Shown here: positions 1 through 10,376 of the stretch, in pieces
How the letters are laid out: each line of letters opens with the position of its first letter
How positions within the stretch are numbered: the first letter of the stretch is position 1
Assembly: GCA_027493945.1 (NCBI GenBank)
Contig: JAOSJU010000001.1
Span: forward strand, 558,001 to 622,000
Origin: Burkholderiaceae bacterium
GTDB lineage: Bacteria > Pseudomonadota > Gammaproteobacteria > Burkholderiales > Burkholderiaceae_E
Direction of reading: 5' to 3'
Length of the DNA: 64,000 bases
Translations under genes and position numbers: made by a program
Notes under the pieces: generated by a model
Databases searched by the model: none
Seen by the model: only the letters and a program-made list of their open reading frames with translations
What the model was told of the DNA's origin: nothing

Positions 1-807
1 GACGACTACGTCGGCTACGCGATCGACTTCATCCGCCACCTCGGCCCCGACGTCCACGTGATCTCGGTGTGCCAGCCGACGGTGCCGGTGCTGGCCGCGG
101 TCTCGCTGATGTCCTCGCTCGACGATCCGGCGGTACCGCGCTCGATGACGATGATGGGCGGGCCGATCGACACGCGCCGCTCGCCCACCGAGGTCAACAA
201 CCTCGCGCAGACGCGCAGCTTCGAGTGGTTCGAGCGCACGGTCATCTACCGGGTGCCCGGCCGCTATCCGGGCGTCGGGCGGCGCGTCTACCCCGGCTTC
301 CTGCAGCACGCGGGCTTCGTCGCGATGAACCCCGACCGGCACGTCACCTCGCACTGGGATTTCTACCTGAGCCCGGTGGCCGGCGACATGCAGGACGCGG
401 ACGGGCATCGCCGCTTCTACGACGAATACAACGCCGTGCTCGACCTGCCGGCGGAGTTCTACCTCGACACGATCCGCACCGTGTTCCAGGACCACGCGCT
501 GCCGCTGGGCCGCTGGCACGTCTGGTTCGAAGGCAGCCGCCAGCGCGTCGTGCCGGCCGACGTCCGCCGGGTGGCGCTGCTCACGGTCGAGGGCGAGCTG
601 GACGACATTTCGGGCCAGGGGCAGACGCGCGCCGCGCACGACCTGTGCACCGGCATTCCGAAATCGATGAAGCGGCACCTCACCGCCCAGGGTGCGGGCC
701 ACTACGGCATCTTCAGCGGCCGCCGCTGGCGCGAATTCATCTATCCCCGGGTGCGCGACTTCATCGCCTCGAGCCGCCCGCGAGCGAAGCTGCGCGTCGT
801 GGCGTGA
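1..807 (+). CDS. phaZ: Intracellular polyhydroxyalkanoate depolymerase, C-terminal part (5' end outside window)
   Basis: This is the last 268 residues of an intracellular poly-3-hydroxybutyrate depolymerase, which hydrolyses native PHB granules in the cytoplasm. The visible part has the lipase-box-like segment SVCQPTVP, with a nucleophile Cys (codon at 70-72) in place of the usual Ser, as known for PhaZa1-type enzymes. It also has the Asp-containing EGELDD segment and the terminal [13 protein letters not shown] segment carrying the catalytic His. The reading frame is open from base 1, so the start lies upstream. The stop overlaps the GTG start of the next gene, suggesting co-transcription. 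Family assignment is firm; polymer chain-length preference cannot be read here. Confidence 0.9.
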   Translation, partial: DDYVGYAIDFIRHLGPDVHVISVCQPTVPVLAAVSLMSSLDDPAVPRSMTMMGGPIDTRRSPTEVNNLAQTRSFEWFERTVIYRVPGRYPGVGRRVYPGFLQHAGFVAMNPDRHVTSHWDFYLSPVAGDMQDADGHRRFYDEYNAVLDLPAEFYLDTIRTVFQDHALPLGRWHVWFEGSRQRVVPADVRRVALLTVEGELDDISGQGQTRAAHDLCTGIPKSMKRHLTAQGAGHYGIFSGRRWREFIYPRVRDFIASSRPRAKLRVVA

Positions 808-1394
808 ACACGGCCGACGCGATCGACGCGCTGCTGCCGCAGACGCAGTGCACCCGATGCGGGTTCGCCGGCTGCCGGCCGTATGCCGAAGCGATCGCGG
901 CGGGCGAAGCGCCGATCAACCGCTGCCCGCCGGGCGGCGCTGAAGGTATCGGGCGACTCGCGCAACTGCTCGGGCGCCCCGCGCTGCCGCTCGATCCGAC
1001 CTGCGGAGCCGAGCAGCCGCGGCGCATCGCACGGATCGATCCGGCCTCGTGCATCGGGTGCACGAAGTGCATCCAGGCGTGCCCGGTCGACGCGATCATC
1101 GGAGCGCGAAAGCGCATGCACACGGTGATCGCCGCGCGGTGCACCGGCTGCGACCTGTGCGTGGCACCCTGCCCGGTCGACTGCATCGAGATGCGCGCGC
1201 CCGACACCGCGCAGCCGTGGCGCGACGACGACGCGCGCGCCGCGCGCTCGCGCCACGAGGCGCGACGTGAGCGCCTCGCGCGACGCCGCGCGGAGCACGA
1301 GGAGCACGCGGAGCGCCTGTCGCGCACGGTGATCGAGGCGGCGCTGCGCCGCGCTCGCGAGCGCGCGGCCACCCGCGGCGGTGAACGGCGGTGA
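804..1394 (+). CDS. rsxB: RsxB/RnfB-like iron-sulfur protein
   Basis: A 196-residue ferredoxin-like protein. The N-terminal part has the four-Cys pattern of the RnfB/RsxB domain ([10 protein letters not shown], then a Cys about 17 residues later). Two classic [4Fe-4S] motifs follow, [13 protein letters not shown] and [15 protein letters not shown]. The charged, Arg/Glu-rich C-terminal tail is probably helical. There is no N-terminal membrane helix, and no rnfACDGE genes are present in the window, so this is the stand-alone betaproteobacterial form. It probably shuttles electrons, perhaps to protect or rebuild iron-sulfur clusters (inference). The GTG start overlaps the upstream stop, and the stop overlaps the GTG of nth. 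The nth neighbourhood matches the rsx-nth linkage of enterobacteria. Confidence 0.85.
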   Translation: MNTADAIDALLPQTQCTRCGFAGCRPYAEAIAAGEAPINRCPPGGAEGIGRLAQLLGRPALPLDPTCGAEQPRRIARIDPASCIGCTKCIQACPVDAIIGARKRMHTVIAARCTGCDLCVAPCPVDCIEMRAPDTAQPWRDDDARAARSRHEARRERLARRRAEHEEHAERLSRTVIEAALRRARERAATRGGERR

Positions 1395-2104
1395 ACCCGG
1401 CGCGGCGCGCCGGGATCTTCGCGCGGCTGAAAGCGCTGAACCCCAAGCCGACCACCGAGCTCGAATACCGCACGCCGTTCGAGCTGCTGGTCGCGGTGAT
1501 CCTGTCGGCGCAGGCCACCGACCGCAGCGTCAACCTGGCCACCCGCGAGCTGTTCGCGGTCGCGAACTCGCCCGCGGCGATCGCCGCGCTGGGCGAAGAG
1601 GGGCTGGGCGAATACGTGCGCACGATCGGGCTGTACCGCTCGAAGGCGAAGCACATCGTGCAGACCTGCGCGATCCTGCTCGCCGAGCACGGCGGCGAGG
1701 TGCCGCGCACCCGCGAGGCGCTCGAGCGCCTGCCCGGCGTGGGACGCAAGACCGCGAACGTGGTGCTCAACGTCGCGTTCGGCGAGCCGGTGATCGCGGT
1801 GGACACGCACATCTTCCGCGTGGCCAACCGCACCGGCCTGGCGACCGGGCGCACGCCGCTGGAAGTCGAGCGCCGCCTGATGCGCTTCGTGCCGCCGCAA
1901 TACCTGCACGACTGCCACCACTGGCTGATCCTGCATGGTCGCTACATCTGCAAGGCGCCCAGGCCCGAATGCTGGCGCTGCCCGATCGCCGACCTCTGCG
2001 ACTATCGCCCGAAGACGCCCGCGCCGGCGCCACGCGCAACGGCCCCCCGTACGACCGCGTCGCGCACGACCGCACCGCGCACGCCGCGCGCAGGCCGCAG
2101 CTGA
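1391..2104 (+). CDS. nth: Endonuclease III (DNA glycosylase/AP lyase)
   Basis: A 237-residue base-excision repair enzyme that removes oxidised pyrimidines and cleaves the abasic site. The helix-hairpin-helix [11 protein letters not shown] carries the catalytic Lys, and VDTHIFRV carries the catalytic Asp. The C-terminal [4Fe-4S] loop has the family spacing ([17 protein letters not shown]). The last ~25 residues form a low-complexity Pro/Ala/Arg/Thr tail beyond the usual end of the enzyme. The GTG start overlaps the rsxB stop by four bases, which implies translational coupling. Confidence 0.95.
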   Translation: MNPARRAGIFARLKALNPKPTTELEYRTPFELLVAVILSAQATDRSVNLATRELFAVANSPAAIAALGEEGLGEYVRTIGLYRSKAKHIVQTCAILLAEHGGEVPRTREALERLPGVGRKTANVVLNVAFGEPVIAVDTHIFRVANRTGLATGRTPLEVERRLMRFVPPQYLHDCHHWLILHGRYICKAPRPECWRCPIADLCDYRPKTPAPAPRATAPRTTASRTTAPRTPRAGRS

Positions 2105-2133
2105 CGACGGCCGCCGCCGAAAGGGCGCCTGCG

Positions 2134-2373
2134 ATGTTCGATCCGTCGCGCGAGGACGTGCGCCGCTTCTTCTGCGAGACCTGGCGCAAGCATGGCGAGC
2201 GGCTGCTGGGCAGCGCGGGCTCGCCGCACGAGGCCGCGCACGCGCTGATGGAGTGCCTCGGCGACGTCGTCTGGCGCGCGCAGCGCGACGGCGCTCCGCC
2301 CGACGCGACGGCGTATCTCGACTGCGCCGCACGGCGCGCCGGCGTACGAGGGCAGCTGGGAAAAGGCGCCTGA
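2134..2373 (+). CDS. DUF1841-family protein, internally shortened
   Basis: A 79-residue ORF downstream of nth. The N-terminus (MFDPSREDVRRFFCETW) and the C-terminal segment (HALMECLGDVVWRAQRDG) look like the two ends of DUF1841 proteins, which from memory are about 140-150 residues. Here the two conserved ends are joined through a short linker (GERLLGSAGSPHEAA). The central part, recalled as containing a conserved HLSMHLAIAEQ-like helix, appears to be missing. The function of the family is unknown. The reading frame is intact across the junction, so this is an in-frame deletion, a genuine short variant or an assembly collapse, not a frameshift. Confidence 0.6.
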   Translation: MFDPSREDVRRFFCETWRKHGERLLGSAGSPHEAAHALMECLGDVVWRAQRDGAPPDATAYLDCAARRAGVRGQLGKGA

Positions 2374-2464
2374 GAACGGGGCTATTTCTGTTACGCTTCG
2401 CAGCGCATTCCGTTCGCCCCGCCGCTTTCGGCCGGCCGGGCACCCAACCGCCCAGGAACTCCGC

Positions 2465-3100
2465 ATGTTCGGACGCCTGATGCCCCGCGAGGGCAATTTC
2501 TTCGAGCTGTTCGACCAGCACGCCACTCACATCGCCGCCGGCAGCCACGAGCTGGCGCGGCTGATGGCCGACTACGGCGACGTCGCGGCGCGCCGCCAGC
2601 ACATCGACGCGATCGACCGCGCCGAGAAGGACGCTGACAAGGTCACCCACGAGACGATCACGCTGCTGCACAAGACCTTCATCACGCCGTTCGACCGCGA
2701 CGACATCCACAACCTGATCACCCGGATGGACGACATCCTCGACCTGATCCAGGACGTGGCCGAGTCGGCGATGCTCTACGACCTGCAGCGTATCTCGCCG
2801 GAGGCGCAGCAGCTCGCCGACATCAACGAGATGTGCTGCGAACGCGTCAAGGCGGCGGTGAACCTGCTCGACAGCATGGAGAACGCCGAGACGATCCTGA
2901 AGATCTGCACCGAGATCGACCGGCTCGAATCCGACGCCGACCGGGTGATGCGTTCGGCGATGTCGAAGCTGTTCCGCGACGAGAGCGACGTGCGCCAGCT
3001 GATCAAGCTCAAGGCGATCTACGAACTGCTGGAGACGATCTCCGACAAGTGCGAGGACGTCGCCAACGTGATCGAGGGCGTCGTTCTCGAGAACGCATGA
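2465..3100 (+). CDS. DUF47 (PhoU-like) phosphate transport accessory protein
   Basis: A 211-residue, all-helical cytoplasmic protein of the DUF47/PhoU-like family (TIGR00153 type), which typically accompanies Pit phosphate permeases. Acidic, metal-coordinating-type segments are visible (DRAEKDADKVTHE, EIDRLESDADRVM), as in PhoU repeats. The ATG at 2465 gives the expected N-terminus (MFGRLMPREGNFFELF). The stop overlaps the ATG of the Pit gene (ATGA), so the two are translationally coupled. It probably modulates Pit activity (inferred from family and context). Confidence 0.9.
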   Translation: MFGRLMPREGNFFELFDQHATHIAAGSHELARLMADYGDVAARRQHIDAIDRAEKDADKVTHETITLLHKTFITPFDRDDIHNLITRMDDILDLIQDVAESAMLYDLQRISPEAQQLADINEMCCERVKAAVNLLDSMENAETILKICTEIDRLESDADRVMRSAMSKLFRDESDVRQLIKLKAIYELLETISDKCEDVANVIEGVVLENA

Positions 3101-4107
3101 CGACGCTGCAGATCAGCTTCACGGTGCTGGCGTCGCTCGTGGCGCTGGCGCTGTTGTTCGACTTCATGAACGGCTTTCACGACGCGGCGAACTCGATCGC
3201 CACGATCGTGTCCACCGGCGTGCTCAAGCCCTACCAGGCGGTGGCCTGGGCGGCAGCCTTCAACTTCCTGGCGCTGTTCATGTTCGAGCTGAAGGTGGCC
3301 GCCACCGTCGGCAAGGGCATCGTCGACCCCGCCGTGGTCGACCACGTGGTGATCTTCGGCGCGCTCGCAGGCGCGCTGGCCTGGAACGTGATCACCTGGC
3401 GCTTCGGCATTCCGTCGAGCTCCTCGCACGCGCTGATCGGCGGGCTGATCGGCGCGACGATCGCCAAGTCGGGCACCGGCTCGCTGCTGGGAAGCGGCAT
3501 CGGCAAGGTGGCGCTGTTCATCGTGATCTCGCCCACGCTCGGCTTCATTCTCGGCTCGGCGCTGATGCTGGGGGTCTCGTGGGTGTTCTTCCGCTCCACG
3601 CCGCGCGGCACCGACCGCTGGTTCCGCCGGCTGCAGCTCGTCTCGTCGGCGCTCTACAGCATCGGCCACGGCAGCAACGACGCGCAAAAGACGATGGGCA
3701 TCATCTGGCTGCTGCTGATCGCCGCGGGCGCGGCCTCGGCCGCCGAGCATCATCCGCCGTACTGGGTCGTGCTGTCGTGCTACCTCGCGATCGGCCTGGG
3801 CACGCTGTTCGGCGGATGGCGCATCGTCAAGACGATGGGACAGAAGATCACCAAGCTCAAGCCCGTGGGCGGGTTCTGCGCCGAAGCCGGCGGCGCGATC
3901 ACGCTGTTCATCGCCTCCGGATTCGGCATTCCGGTGTCGACCACGCACACGATCACCGGCGCGATCGTCGGCGTGGGCTCGTCGCAGAAGTTCTCGGCGG
4001 TGCGCTGGGGGCTCGCGGGCAACATCGTCTGGGCCTGGATCCTCACCATTCCGGCCTCGGCCGCCATGGCGGCGCTCGGCTGGTGGGTCGGCTCCAGGTT
4101 CCTGTAG
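3097..4107 (+). CDS. pit: Low-affinity inorganic phosphate transporter, Pit family
   Basis: A 336-residue integral membrane protein of the PiT family, which imports metal-phosphate complexes in symport with protons. The duplicated signature is present: DFMNGFHDAANSIAT near residue 20 and SIGHGSNDAQKTMGI in the second half. The paired SSSSHALIGG and STTHTITGAIVG segments are also present. About ten hydrophobic spans are evident, and the length is normal. The start codon overlaps the stop of the DUF47 gene, and the two form a small operon. Confidence 0.93.
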   Translation: MTTLQISFTVLASLVALALLFDFMNGFHDAANSIATIVSTGVLKPYQAVAWAAAFNFLALFMFELKVAATVGKGIVDPAVVDHVVIFGALAGALAWNVITWRFGIPSSSSHALIGGLIGATIAKSGTGSLLGSGIGKVALFIVISPTLGFILGSALMLGVSWVFFRSTPRGTDRWFRRLQLVSSALYSIGHGSNDAQKTMGIIWLLLIAAGAASAAEHHPPYWVVLSCYLAIGLGTLFGGWRIVKTMGQKITKLKPVGGFCAEAGGAITLFIASGFGIPVSTTHTITGAIVGVGSSQKFSAVRWGLAGNIVWAWILTIPASAAMAALGWWVGSRFL

Positions 4108-4118
4108 GCGGGCCATCG

Positions 4119-4830
4119 ATGCGGCAGGCCGAGCCGCCCAAGCAGCAGCCCTTGTGGCTCGAACTGCCGCCGCTGTCGGCGCAGGCGCCGCGGCGCCTGC
4201 TGGTGTTCCTGCACGGCGCCGGATCCAGCCCCGAGACGTTCGCGCCGGTGGCGCTCGCCTGGCAGCTGAAATTCCCGGGAGCCACCGCTGCCATCCTCGA
4301 AGCGCTGCGCGCCGGCTCGACACACCTGGGCAAGGACTGGTTCGATAACCGCGGCGTGTCCGCCGAACGGCAGCCGCGGATCTCAGCCGCCTGCGCGACC
4401 GTGGCGCAGCGGCTCGACGCGCTGCAGCGTGCCACCGGCCTCGAAGGCGCGCGAACGATCGTGGTGGGTTTCTCGCAGGGTGCCACCGTCGCGCTCGAGC
4501 TCGCGCGCTCGCACGCGCCGCTGGCCTCGATCGTCGTCTCGTATGCCGGGCAGCTGGCGCGCCCGGTCGCGCCGCGCGAACGCATCGGGCCGACGATCCA
4601 CCTGGTGCACGGCGAGTTCGACAGCCTGGTGCCGGCGGTGCACGCCGAGCGCGCCTGGCGCGGGCTCAGCGCCGCCGGTGCGGATGTCACGCTGGACATC
4701 GCCGCCGACGAAGCGCACTCGATCGGCCAAGGCGATGATCAATCTCGGCACCGCGCGCGTGCTGCAGACGCTGTTCCGCGGCCGTTTGCGGCCGGGCATT
4801 CGACAGGAGGCATTTCGCCATGAATCGTGA
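4119..4830 (+). CDS. Carboxylesterase/phospholipase-type alpha/beta hydrolase (frameshift near 4729)
   Basis: A serine hydrolase of the YpfH/carboxylesterase type, about 235 residues. It shows the oxyanion segment FLHGAGSS, the nucleophile elbow GFSQGA, the acid in HGEFDSLVP and the catalytic His in DEAHSI. After HSIGQ the frame breaks. In GGCCAAGGCG (around 4725-4734) one extra A separates the body from a family-like tail (AMINLGTARVLQTLFRG) in the next frame. Removing one base restores a single ORF ending at 4830. Without correction the protein ends at 4823 with an aberrant tail. It overlaps the start of the thiolase gene. Substrate unknown. Confidence 0.75.
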
Positions 4831-6004
4831 AGTCGTCGTCGTCAGCGCGGTACGCACCGCAGTGGGAACCTTCGGCGGAAGCCTGAAGGACCACTCCCCG
4901 ACCCGGCTGGGCGCGATGGTGGTGCGCGAAGCGGTCGCCCGCGCGGGGCTGGGCGCCGCCGATATCCACCACGTCGTGTTCGGCCACGTGATCAACACCG
5001 AGCCGCGCGACATGTACCGGCGCGCGTGGCCGCGCTCGAAGGCGGCCTGTCGCAGGAAGTGCCCGCGATGACGCTGAACCGGCTGTGCGGCTCGGGCATG
5101 CAGGCGATCGTGTCGGCCGCGCAGGCGATCCTGCTGGGCGACGCCGATGCGGCGCTGGCCGGCGGCGCCGAAGTGATGAGCCGCGGCCCCTACTCGATGC
5201 CCGCAGCGCGCTGGGGCGCGCGGATGGGCGACGCGCGCGTCGTCGACATGATGACCGGCGCGCTGCACGACCCGTTCCACGACATCCACATGGGCGTGAC
5301 CGCCGAGAACGTCGCGAAGAAGTGGGGCATCTCGCGCGAGGACCAGGACGCGCTGGCGGTCGAGAGCCACCGCCGCGCATCGGTCGCCACCCGCGAGGGG
5401 CGTTTCGCGTCGCAGATCCTGCCGATCGAACTGAAGTCGCGCAAGGGCACCACCGTCTTCGACGCCGACGAGCACATCCGCCACGATGCGAGCATCGAGG
5501 AGATGCGCAAGCTCGAGCCGGCGTTCGTGAAGGAAGACGGCACGGTGACGCCGGGCAACTCCTCGGGGATCAACGACGGCGCGGCCGCGCTGGTGCTGAT
5601 GGAGCGGCGCGCCGCCGAAGCGCGCGGCTTTGGCGCCGCTGGCGCGCCTGGTTGCGTACGCGCACGCCGGTGTCGATCCGGCCTGCATGGGGATCGGACC
5701 GGTGCCCGCCTCGCGCAAGGCGCTGGAGCGGGCCGGACTGAAGGCGCACGAGATCGACGTCATCGAGGCCAACGAGGCCTTCGCGGCACAGGCGCTGGCG
5801 GTGACGCGCGAGCTCGGTTTCGACCCGGCGCGGGTGAACCCGAACGGCTCGGGCATCTCGATCGGCCACCCGGTGGGCGCGACCGGCGCGCTGATCACGG
5901 TGAAGGCGCTCTACGAACTGCAGCGCACCGGCGCGCGGCGCGCGCTGGCGACGATGTGCATCGGCGGCGGCCAGGGCATCGCCGCGATCTTCGAGCGCAG
6001 CTGA
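4820..6004 (+). CDS. Acetyl-CoA C-acyltransferase (thiolase), two compensating frameshifts
   Basis: A thiolase II-type enzyme (acetoacetyl-CoA synthesis or cleavage), about 394 residues when reconstructed. The acylated Cys lies in NRLCGSGMQAI, the His in GSGISIGHPVGATGA and the second Cys in MCIGGGQG. Three ORF pieces must be joined. One base is missing near 5018 (TACCGG where TACCTGG would give DMYLARVAALEGG). One T is extra near 5630 (GGCTTTGGCG). The two shifts cancel, so start and stop share a frame. No other PHB biosynthesis gene lies beside it, so beta-ketothiolase for PHB versus fatty or aromatic acid thiolase is not resolved. A strong AGGAGG Shine-Dalgarno sequence lies at 4805-4810. 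Confidence 0.85.
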
Positions 6005-6092
6005 GGCCGGCGCAGCGCCGGCGGCTGCGTACGGCGGCTCGGCGGCGGCTGCGCACGGCGTCGCGGCGGCGCTGGACCGCGCCGACGCGCGC

Positions 6093-7322
6093 CTATGCGC
6101 GCGCGGGCACTGCGGCGCGCGGCGCGCCGAGCGGCCGCTGGTCGATCGGCGCGTGCACCAGCGCGGCGAAGCCGCCGAACGCGATGACCATCGCCCACGC
6201 GTAATCGTAGTTGCCGAACAGGTCGAAGAACCTGCCGCCCAGCCAGGCGCCGAGGAAACTGCCGATCTGGTGGCCGAAGAACACCACCCCGCCGAGCAGG
6301 CCGAGATACTGCACGCCCCAGCGCTGGCCCACCAGTGCATTGGTGAGCGGCACCGTCGACAGCCAGAGCACGCCGATGGCCGCGCTGAACAGGTACACCG
6401 ACCACTGGCTAAGCGGCGCCAGCAGGAACAGGCCGATCACCGCCGAGCGCGCCACGTAGATGCCCGCCAGCAGCCACTTGCGCGACAGCTTCTGGCCGAG
6501 CCACCCCGAGGCGAAGGAGCCCGCCACGTTGAACAGTCCGATCAGCGCGACCGCGGTGGCGCCGACGTTGGCCGACATGCCCTTGTCGAGCAGGTAGGCC
6601 GGCAGGTGCAACTGGATGAACACCACCTGCAGGCCGCAGACGAAATAGCCCCAGAACAGCAGGTGGAAGCTGCGATCGGCGATCGCGCCGCGCAGCGCGT
6701 CGGTCAGCCGCACCGGGCCGGCGCGCGCGGCCGCCTCGTGCTCGCCGCGCATGCCCAGCGCGAGCAGCAGGATCGCCGCGACGATCGCCGCGTGCACCAG
6801 CAGCGTCGCCTGCCAGCCGATCGATGCGATCAGCTTGCCCGCCAGCGGCAGGAACAGGAACTGGCCGAACGAGCCGGCGGCCACGCCCACGCCGAAGGCG
6901 AGGCTGCGCTGCTCGGCCGGAACCACCCGCCCGAGCGTCGCGAGCACGATGCCGAACGAGGTGCCGCCGATCGCGATGCCCATCACCACGCCCGCCGACA
7001 GCGACAGCGCGGCGCCGCTCTCGGCCCAGGCCATGCCGAGGAAGCCCGCCACGTAGAGCGCCGCGCCCAGCAGCAGCGTGCGCATCGAGCCGTACTTGTC
7101 GGCCATCGCCCCGAGGAACGAGCCGCCCAGCCCCCACATGAGGTTCTGCAGCGCGATCGCCAGCGAGAAGGTTTCACGCGACCAGCCGCGCGCCTGAGTC
7201 ATCTCGGGCAGGAACAGGCCGAACGACGAGCGCACGCCGGTGGAGATCACGAGGATCGCGCAGCCGAACAGCAGCACCGGCAGGTACGAAGGCGCGCTGC
7301 GCGCCGGAGCGGGCGCCCCCAT
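6093..7322 (-). CDS. MFS transporter
   Basis: A 409-residue major facilitator with 12 predicted membrane helices, resembling the oxalate/formate antiporter or monocarboxylate-type MFS group. The loop 2-3 motif is visible as [19 protein letters not shown], and a second-half counterpart as [15 protein letters not shown]. The start ATG overlaps the stop of hemL (ATGA), which fixes the start and suggests one transcript with hemL. The substrate cannot be deduced. It converges on the thiolase gene across an 88-base, GC-rich gap containing a short hairpin. Confidence 0.85.
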   Translation of the reverse strand: MGAPAPARSAPSYLPVLLFGCAILVISTGVRSSFGLFLPEMTQARGWSRETFSLAIALQNLMWGLGGSFLGAMADKYGSMRTLLLGAALYVAGFLGMAWAESGAALSLSAGVVMGIAIGGTSFGIVLATLGRVVPAEQRSLAFGVGVAAGSFGQFLFLPLAGKLIASIGWQATLLVHAAIVAAILLLALGMRGEHEAAARAGPVRLTDALRGAIADRSFHLLFWGYFVCGLQVVFIQLHLPAYLLDKGMSANVGATAVALIGLFNVAGSFASGWLGQKLSRKWLLAGIYVARSAVIGLFLLAPLSQWSVYLFSAAIGVLWLSTVPLTNALVGQRWGVQYLGLLGGVVFFGHQIGSFLGAWLGGRFFDLFGNYDYAWAMVIAFGGFAALVHAPIDQRPLGAPRAAVPARA

Positions 7323-8603
7323 CAGGCCACCGCGCGCAGCGCGCGGCTCGCGGCCGCGATCGTCGCGTCGACGTCGGCGTCGCCGTGCGCGCCCGAGAAG
7401 AAGAACGCCTCGACCGGCGACGGCGGCAGGTAGACCCCCTCGTCGAGCATCCGGTGATAGAAGCGCTTGAAGCGCTCGACGTCCTGCTGCTGGACCTGCG
7501 CGAAGCTCGCCGGCGGGGTGGCGAGCATGTACAGGCCGGCCAGGCCGCCGCGATGCTGCGCGCAGAACGCGACCCCGGTCTCGCGCCCCGCGGCGTTCAG
7601 CCCGTCGACGAGCCGCGCGCAGCCCGCATCGAGCCGCTCGAAGAAGCCGGGCTCGGCGATCAGGTCCATCGTCGCCAGCCCCGCGGCCATCGCGATCGGG
7701 TTGCCCGACAACGTGCCCGCCTGGTAGACCGGGCCCAGCGGCGCCATCATCTCCATGACGCCCGCGGGCCCGCCGATCGCGCCCACCGGCATGCCGCCGC
7801 CGATCACCTTGCCGAACACCGACAGGTCGGGCACGACGTCGACCAGTTGCTGGGCGCCGCCCAGTGCCACGCGAAAGCCCGACATCACCTCGTCGAAGAC
7901 GAGCAGCGCGCCGTGCTTCGAGCACAGCTCGCGCAATCCGGCGAGGAAGCCGGGCGCGGGCAGGATCAGGTTCATGTTGCCGGGCATCGGCTCGACGATC
8001 ACGCAGGCGATGCGCTCGCCGTGCGCGGCGAACAGCGCCTCCACGCTGGCGAGGTCGTTGTATTGCGCGACCAGCGTGTGGCGAGCCAGGTCGTCGGGCA
8101 CGCCGGCCGAACTGGGCGTGCCGAAGGCCAGCGCCCCCGAGCCTGCCTTCACCAGCAGGCTGTCGGCGGTGCCGTGGTAGCAGCCCTCGAACTTCACGAC
8201 CGCGTCGCGCCGCGTGTAGCCACGCGCCAGCCGCAGTGCCGACATCGCGGCCTCGGTACCCGAACTGGTGAAGCGCACCCGCTCGACCTGCGGGAACAGC
8301 GTGCAGATGCGCTCGGCCAGCTCGCTCTCCATCGTGTTGGGCGCGCCGAAGGACAGCCCGCGCCGCGCCGCGCGCTCGACCGCCGCGAGCACGTGCGGAT
8401 GCGAGTGCCCCGCGATCATCGGGCCCCGAGGAGCCGAGGTAGTCGATGTAGCGCCGGCCCTCGACGTCCCACATGTACGCGCCCTCGGCGCGATCGATGA
8501 AGCGCGGCGTGCCGCCGACCGCGCGAAACGCGCGCACCGCGGAGTTGACGCCGCCGACGAGTACCTTGCGGGCGCGTTCGAATTCGGAGAGGTTCGTGCT
8601 CAT
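7322..8603 (-). CDS. hemL: Glutamate-1-semialdehyde 2,1-aminomutase (frameshift near 8429)
   Basis: A PLP enzyme that converts glutamate-1-semialdehyde to 5-aminolevulinate, the tetrapyrrole precursor. The N-terminal piece ([19 protein letters not shown], then RYIDYLGS) is in one frame. The rest ([15 protein letters not shown] onward) is in another. One extra base in the GGGCCCCGAGGAG tract (8421-8433) explains the break; the expected reading is [14 protein letters not shown]. The PLP Lys lies in [16 protein letters not shown], and [12 protein letters not shown] is the substrate/PLP loop. The enzyme is needed for haem in organisms using the C5 pathway, so the shift is probably a sequence error. 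Confidence 0.88.
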
Positions 8604-8679
8604 GCCGGGCAGTGCATCCGGAAGATCCTGGGGAGGTCGCCAAGTCTAATGGATGACGCCTCCGACCGCCGGGCGCTCG

Positions 8680-10335
8680 TCAGGACGGCGCAGCGCCGCC
8701 CGTGTCCGGCGTCGCAACCCCGGCCAGCTTCTGCGCCATCTGCCGCAGCACGAACTTGAGCACCTTGCCGGTGGGGTTGCGCGGCAGCTGCTCGAGGATC
8801 TCGAGCCGTTCGGGCCAGAAGCTCTTGCTGATCTGCTGCTCCTGCAGGAACGCCCGCATCGATTCCAGGTCGACCTTCGCGCCGGGATGCGCCGCGACGA
8901 ACGCGCAGGCGCGCTCGCCCAGCCGCGCGTCGGGCATGCCGACGATCGCCGCCTCGAGAACTCCCGGCATCTTGTAGAGCGCGGCTTCGATCTCGACCAC
9001 CGGGATGTTCTCGCCGCCGCGGATCACGATGTCCTTGTCGCGCCCGCAGATGCGGATGTAGCCCTCCTCGTCCATCCGCGCGATGTCGCCGGTATTGAAC
9101 CAGCCCTCTTCGTCCACCGAATAGAGCTGGGGCCGCTTCAGGTAGCCGACGAACAGCGAGGCGCTGCGCACCCTGAGCGAGCCCTGCTGGCCCCGCGGCA
9201 CCTCGCGGTTCTCGGCGTCGACCACCTTGACTTCGGATCCGGGCATCGCGACGCCGTCGCTCTCCTCCACCTTGTGGCCCGACGGCAGCGTGGTGGTGGC
9301 CGAGCAGACCTCGCTCATTCCCCAGCTGGCGATGACGGTCGCCCCGAGGTTCTCCTGCGCCTGCTTGACCACGATCGGCGGAATCGGCGCGCCCGAGGTC
9401 ACGAACAGCCGGAACGCGCGCAGGTCGCGCTGCTCGATGCCCTCGAACTGCGCGAGATCGGCGAGGAACGGCGTGGAGGCGAACGTGTAGGTGGCGCGGT
9501 ACTGTTCCATCAGCTCGATCGCGCGCCGCGGATGCCAGATGTCGAGCAGCACGATCGGGGCACCGAGGATCACGCCGAGCATCAGGCCGTACGCAAAGCC
9601 TGCCCGGTGCGCCAGCGGCGAGGGCATGAACACGACGTCGCGATCCGAGCATTCGAGCCGCTCGATGAACTGCAGGATGGTGCCCAGCAGCGTGTTGGAA
9701 GTGTGCAGCACCCCCTTGGGCTCGCCGGTGGTGCCCGAGGTGAACAGCAGCTGCACCAGCGCGTTGCCGTCGATCGCGGTGCCGCGCATCCAGGCGGCCT
9801 CGGCGGGCCCCGAAAGCAGCCCGGTTTCGAACGAATCGGCACCCTCGCCATCGACCAGGAAGACGTGCTCGAGCGCCGGCAGCTCGTAGCTGAGCGAGCG
9901 CGCCAGCGCCCCGTGGTCGAAGCCGCGGAAGCTCGACGGCGCGATGAACACCTTCGACTCGGCGTGGCCGATCATGAACGAGAGCTCGCGGTGCCGCAGG
10001 ATCGGCATCAGCGGGTTGGTGATCGCGCCGACGCGCAGGCACGCCAGATGCACCGCGACGAACTCCCACCAGTTCGGCAGCTGCATCGACACCACGTCGC
10101 CGGGGCCCACGCCGCGCGAAGCGAGCCCGTGCGCGATGCGCGCGACGCGCTCGCCGAGCTCGCGCCAGCTCAGGCGCACCGTCGTGCCGCTTTCCTCGCG
10201 GTAGCCGATCAGCGCGGTCGCGTTGCCCCTCTCGACGATCCAGCGATCGAGGTAGTCGGTGAGCACGCGATCCGGCCAGAAGCCGCGCTCGCGTTCGATC
10301 GCGATCCTGCGCGGGTCGACCTGCATCCCCTCCAT
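8680..10335 (-). CDS. Acyl-CoA synthetase (cyclohexanecarboxylate/aryl-CoA ligase-like)
   Basis: A 551-residue adenylate-forming ligase that activates a carboxylic acid to its CoA thioester. Motifs: the P-loop-like LLFTSGTTGEPKGVLHT, the adenosine motif SWGMSEVC, the hinge ICGRDKDIVIRGGENI and the C-terminal catalytic Lys in PRNPTGKVLKF. The N-terminus (IAIERERGFWPDRVLTDYLD) resembles cyclohexanecarboxylate-CoA ligase-type proteins, so the substrate may be an alicyclic or aromatic acid (inference). The ATG at 10335 is preceded by a GGGGGGAG ribosome-binding site. It is the last gene of the leftward run hydratase-TetR-hydratase-ligase. Confidence 0.8.
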   Translation of the reverse strand: MEGMQVDPRRIAIERERGFWPDRVLTDYLDRWIVERGNATALIGYREESGTTVRLSWRELGERVARIAHGLASRGVGPGDVVSMQLPNWWEFVAVHLACLRVGAITNPLMPILRHRELSFMIGHAESKVFIAPSSFRGFDHGALARSLSYELPALEHVFLVDGEGADSFETGLLSGPAEAAWMRGTAIDGNALVQLLFTSGTTGEPKGVLHTSNTLLGTILQFIERLECSDRDVVFMPSPLAHRAGFAYGLMLGVILGAPIVLLDIWHPRRAIELMEQYRATYTFASTPFLADLAQFEGIEQRDLRAFRLFVTSGAPIPPIVVKQAQENLGATVIASWGMSEVCSATTTLPSGHKVEESDGVAMPGSEVKVVDAENREVPRGQQGSLRVRSASLFVGYLKRPQLYSVDEEGWFNTGDIARMDEEGYIRICGRDKDIVIRGGENIPVVEIEAALYKMPGVLEAAIVGMPDARLGERACAFVAAHPGAKVDLESMRAFLQEQQISKSFWPERLEILEQLPRNPTGKVLKFVLRQMAQKLAGVATPDTGGAAPS

Positions 10336-10376
10336 CGTCTCCCCCCTGTCCGGGCCTCGGCGGGCCCTGGTTCGGT

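Noticed and set aside
6005..6092. Intrinsic terminator between thiolase and MFS genes
   Set aside because: A GCCGGCGC/GCCGGC hairpin exists, but there is no T-run on either strand, so the evidence is too weak for a feature.
6093..8603. An 836-codon frame that looks like a hemL-MFS fusion
   Set aside because: After the shift near 8429 the middle is an out-of-frame reading of hemL; the MFS protein starts at the ATGA overlap at 7322.
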